Positions 63,171 to 64,000 of a stretch of DNA of 64,000 bases are shown in pieces. The notes beneath the pieces were generated by a model. It did no database searches. It was not told where the DNA came from and saw only the letters and a list, made by a program, of their open reading frames with translations. The DNA comes from Agapanthus africanus. Its lineage: Eukaryota > Streptophyta > Magnoliopsida > Asparagales > Amaryllidaceae. Location: assembly GCA_030015575.1 (NCBI GenBank), contig JASDDO010000006.1, positions 322,076,361 through 322,140,360 on the forward strand, given 5' to 3'. Every line of letters starts with the position of its first letter. Within the stretch, counting starts at the first letter, position 1. Position numbers and translations under genes: made by a program.

Positions 63171-64000
63171 CAACGGCGTTCCTTTGCAGTCCAGCAGGAT
63201 GCAGATGCAACGTCAACGAAAGACCTCACGGTCGAAACAAAGCGGAGCGACGGCAAAATCCCAGCTCCACCTCAGCATTCGTCTCATTACAGCAGACGCA
63301 ATGTCACCCCAGGGTCAAAACAACGGAGCCACGGCAGAGTCCCTAGTTCCAAATCTCGACGGTTCACAGACAACCTAGAGACCATCTCAGCATTCATCTC
63401 GATACAGCAGACGAGATGTCAACGACGGCGTTCCTTCGCAGTCCAGCAGGATGCAGATGCAACGTCAACAAAAGACCTCACGGTCAAAACAAAGCGGAGC
63501 GACGGCAAAATCCCAGTTCCACCTCAGCATTCGTCTCGATACAGCAGACGAGAGATCACCAACGGCGTTCCTCAGCAGTCCAGCAGGATGTGGACGCAAC
63601 ATCAACGAAGGACCTCACGGTCAAAACAAAGCGGAGCGATGGCAAAATCCCAGATCCACCTTAGCATTCGTCTCGATACAGCAGACGAGAGATCACCAAC
63701 GGCATTCCTCAGCAGTCCAGCAGGATGTGGACGCAACGTCAACGAAGGACCTCACGGTCGAAACAACATGGAGCGACGGCAAAATCCCAACTCCACCTCA
63801 GCTTTTGCCTCGATACAGCAGACGAGATGTCAACGACGGCGTTCCTTCGCAGTCCTGCAGGATGTAGATGCAACATCAACAAAAAACCTTACGGTCGAAA
63901 CAAAGTGGAGCGACGGCAAAATCCCAGCTCCACCTCGACATTCATCTCGATACAGCAGACGAGAGGTCACCACGGCGTCCTTCCTCCAACAGGATTTGGA
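63171..64000 (+). repeat. 137-bp tandem array of C, runs off window
   Basis: GGCGTTCC landmarks at 63175, 63427, 63564, 63701 (GGCATTCC), 63838 and 63974; period 136-137 bp, with one shorter unit (about 115 bp) in the first gap. It occupies the place of the 118/171-bp array of A but is a different sequence. Plus-strand ORFs here are repeat translations. Confidence 0.8.

Larger units (their letters stand above)
54302..64000 (+). mobile_element. Tat-type element C, diverged and internally deleted, runs off window
   Basis: LTR 54302-57415, PBS 57421-57439, gag frame 57565-61719, then a jump at about 61695 straight into the 3' repeat region. Protease, RT, RNase H and integrase are missing, so C is non-autonomous. 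LTR and gag are clearly diverged from A and B. Confidence 0.8.

Noticed and set aside
63451..63867. 138-aa plus-strand ORF
   Set aside because: Translation of the 137-bp tandem array with no independent coding support.

Overview
The window is plant nuclear DNA from a repeat-rich, probably large genome. I find no host gene, rRNA, canonical tRNA or CRISPR array. Almost every base can be placed in nested Ty3/gypsy LTR retrotransposons: Athila-type (tRNA-Asp-like primer site, Athila-style gag and protease), Tat-type (dual RNase H, extra antisense ORFs), and LTR-like pieces that resemble Del/Tekay LTRs. The species cannot be named from the sequence.

Layout. 1-921: part of a plus-strand Athila-like LTR. 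922-11473: Athila-like element X (minus strand), with 5' LTR 10252-11473, PBS 10232-10249, one gag-like ORF and no pol. Its 3' LTR is split by a 4.5 kb solo-LTR-like insertion (1292-5782) and by a 200-N gap (6145-6344). 11474-12548: another plus-strand LTR remnant. 12549-15786: element Y (minus strand), gag C-terminus plus protease and the same pol-less tail as X. Its gag is cut at 15786 by the first Tat-type LTR.

15787-52512 is a tandem LTR-internal-LTR-internal arrangement of a giant Tat-type element. LTR 1 is 15787-19329 and LTR 2 is 35411-38953, both exactly 3543 bp. Internal A (19330-35410) has a gag-pro-pol frame broken by three stops. Internal B (38954 to about 51995) is broken by five stops and one single-base deletion. 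Downstream of pol lie hairpin arrays, tandem repeats and an antisense module. In A the antisense module has three minus-strand ORFs and an LTR-like minus-strand promoter just inside LTR 2. In B the coiled-coil antisense ORF is longer and carries a credible 75-nt intron. B ends in a diverged LTR fragment (about 51996-52512), followed by a Del-like LTR piece (52514 to about 54301). 54302-64000 is a diverged third copy, C: LTR, PBS and gag in one frame with five stops, then a deletion of protease and pol that joins gag straight to the 3' region.

The most unusual signal is the density of self-complementary motif arrays in the Tat-type copies: paired G-boxes with a fixed 4-nt spacer, dyads with varied arms around a TTTAA core, 24-bp GGAC...GTCC monomers, a 52-nt hairpin with covarying stems in eight copies, and hairpin arrays with constant loops and compensating arms. 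The antisense module repeats the order G-box pair, TATA, TTTAA dyads on the minus strand. It looks like a retroelement-borne antisense gene that copies the regulatory design of its own LTR.
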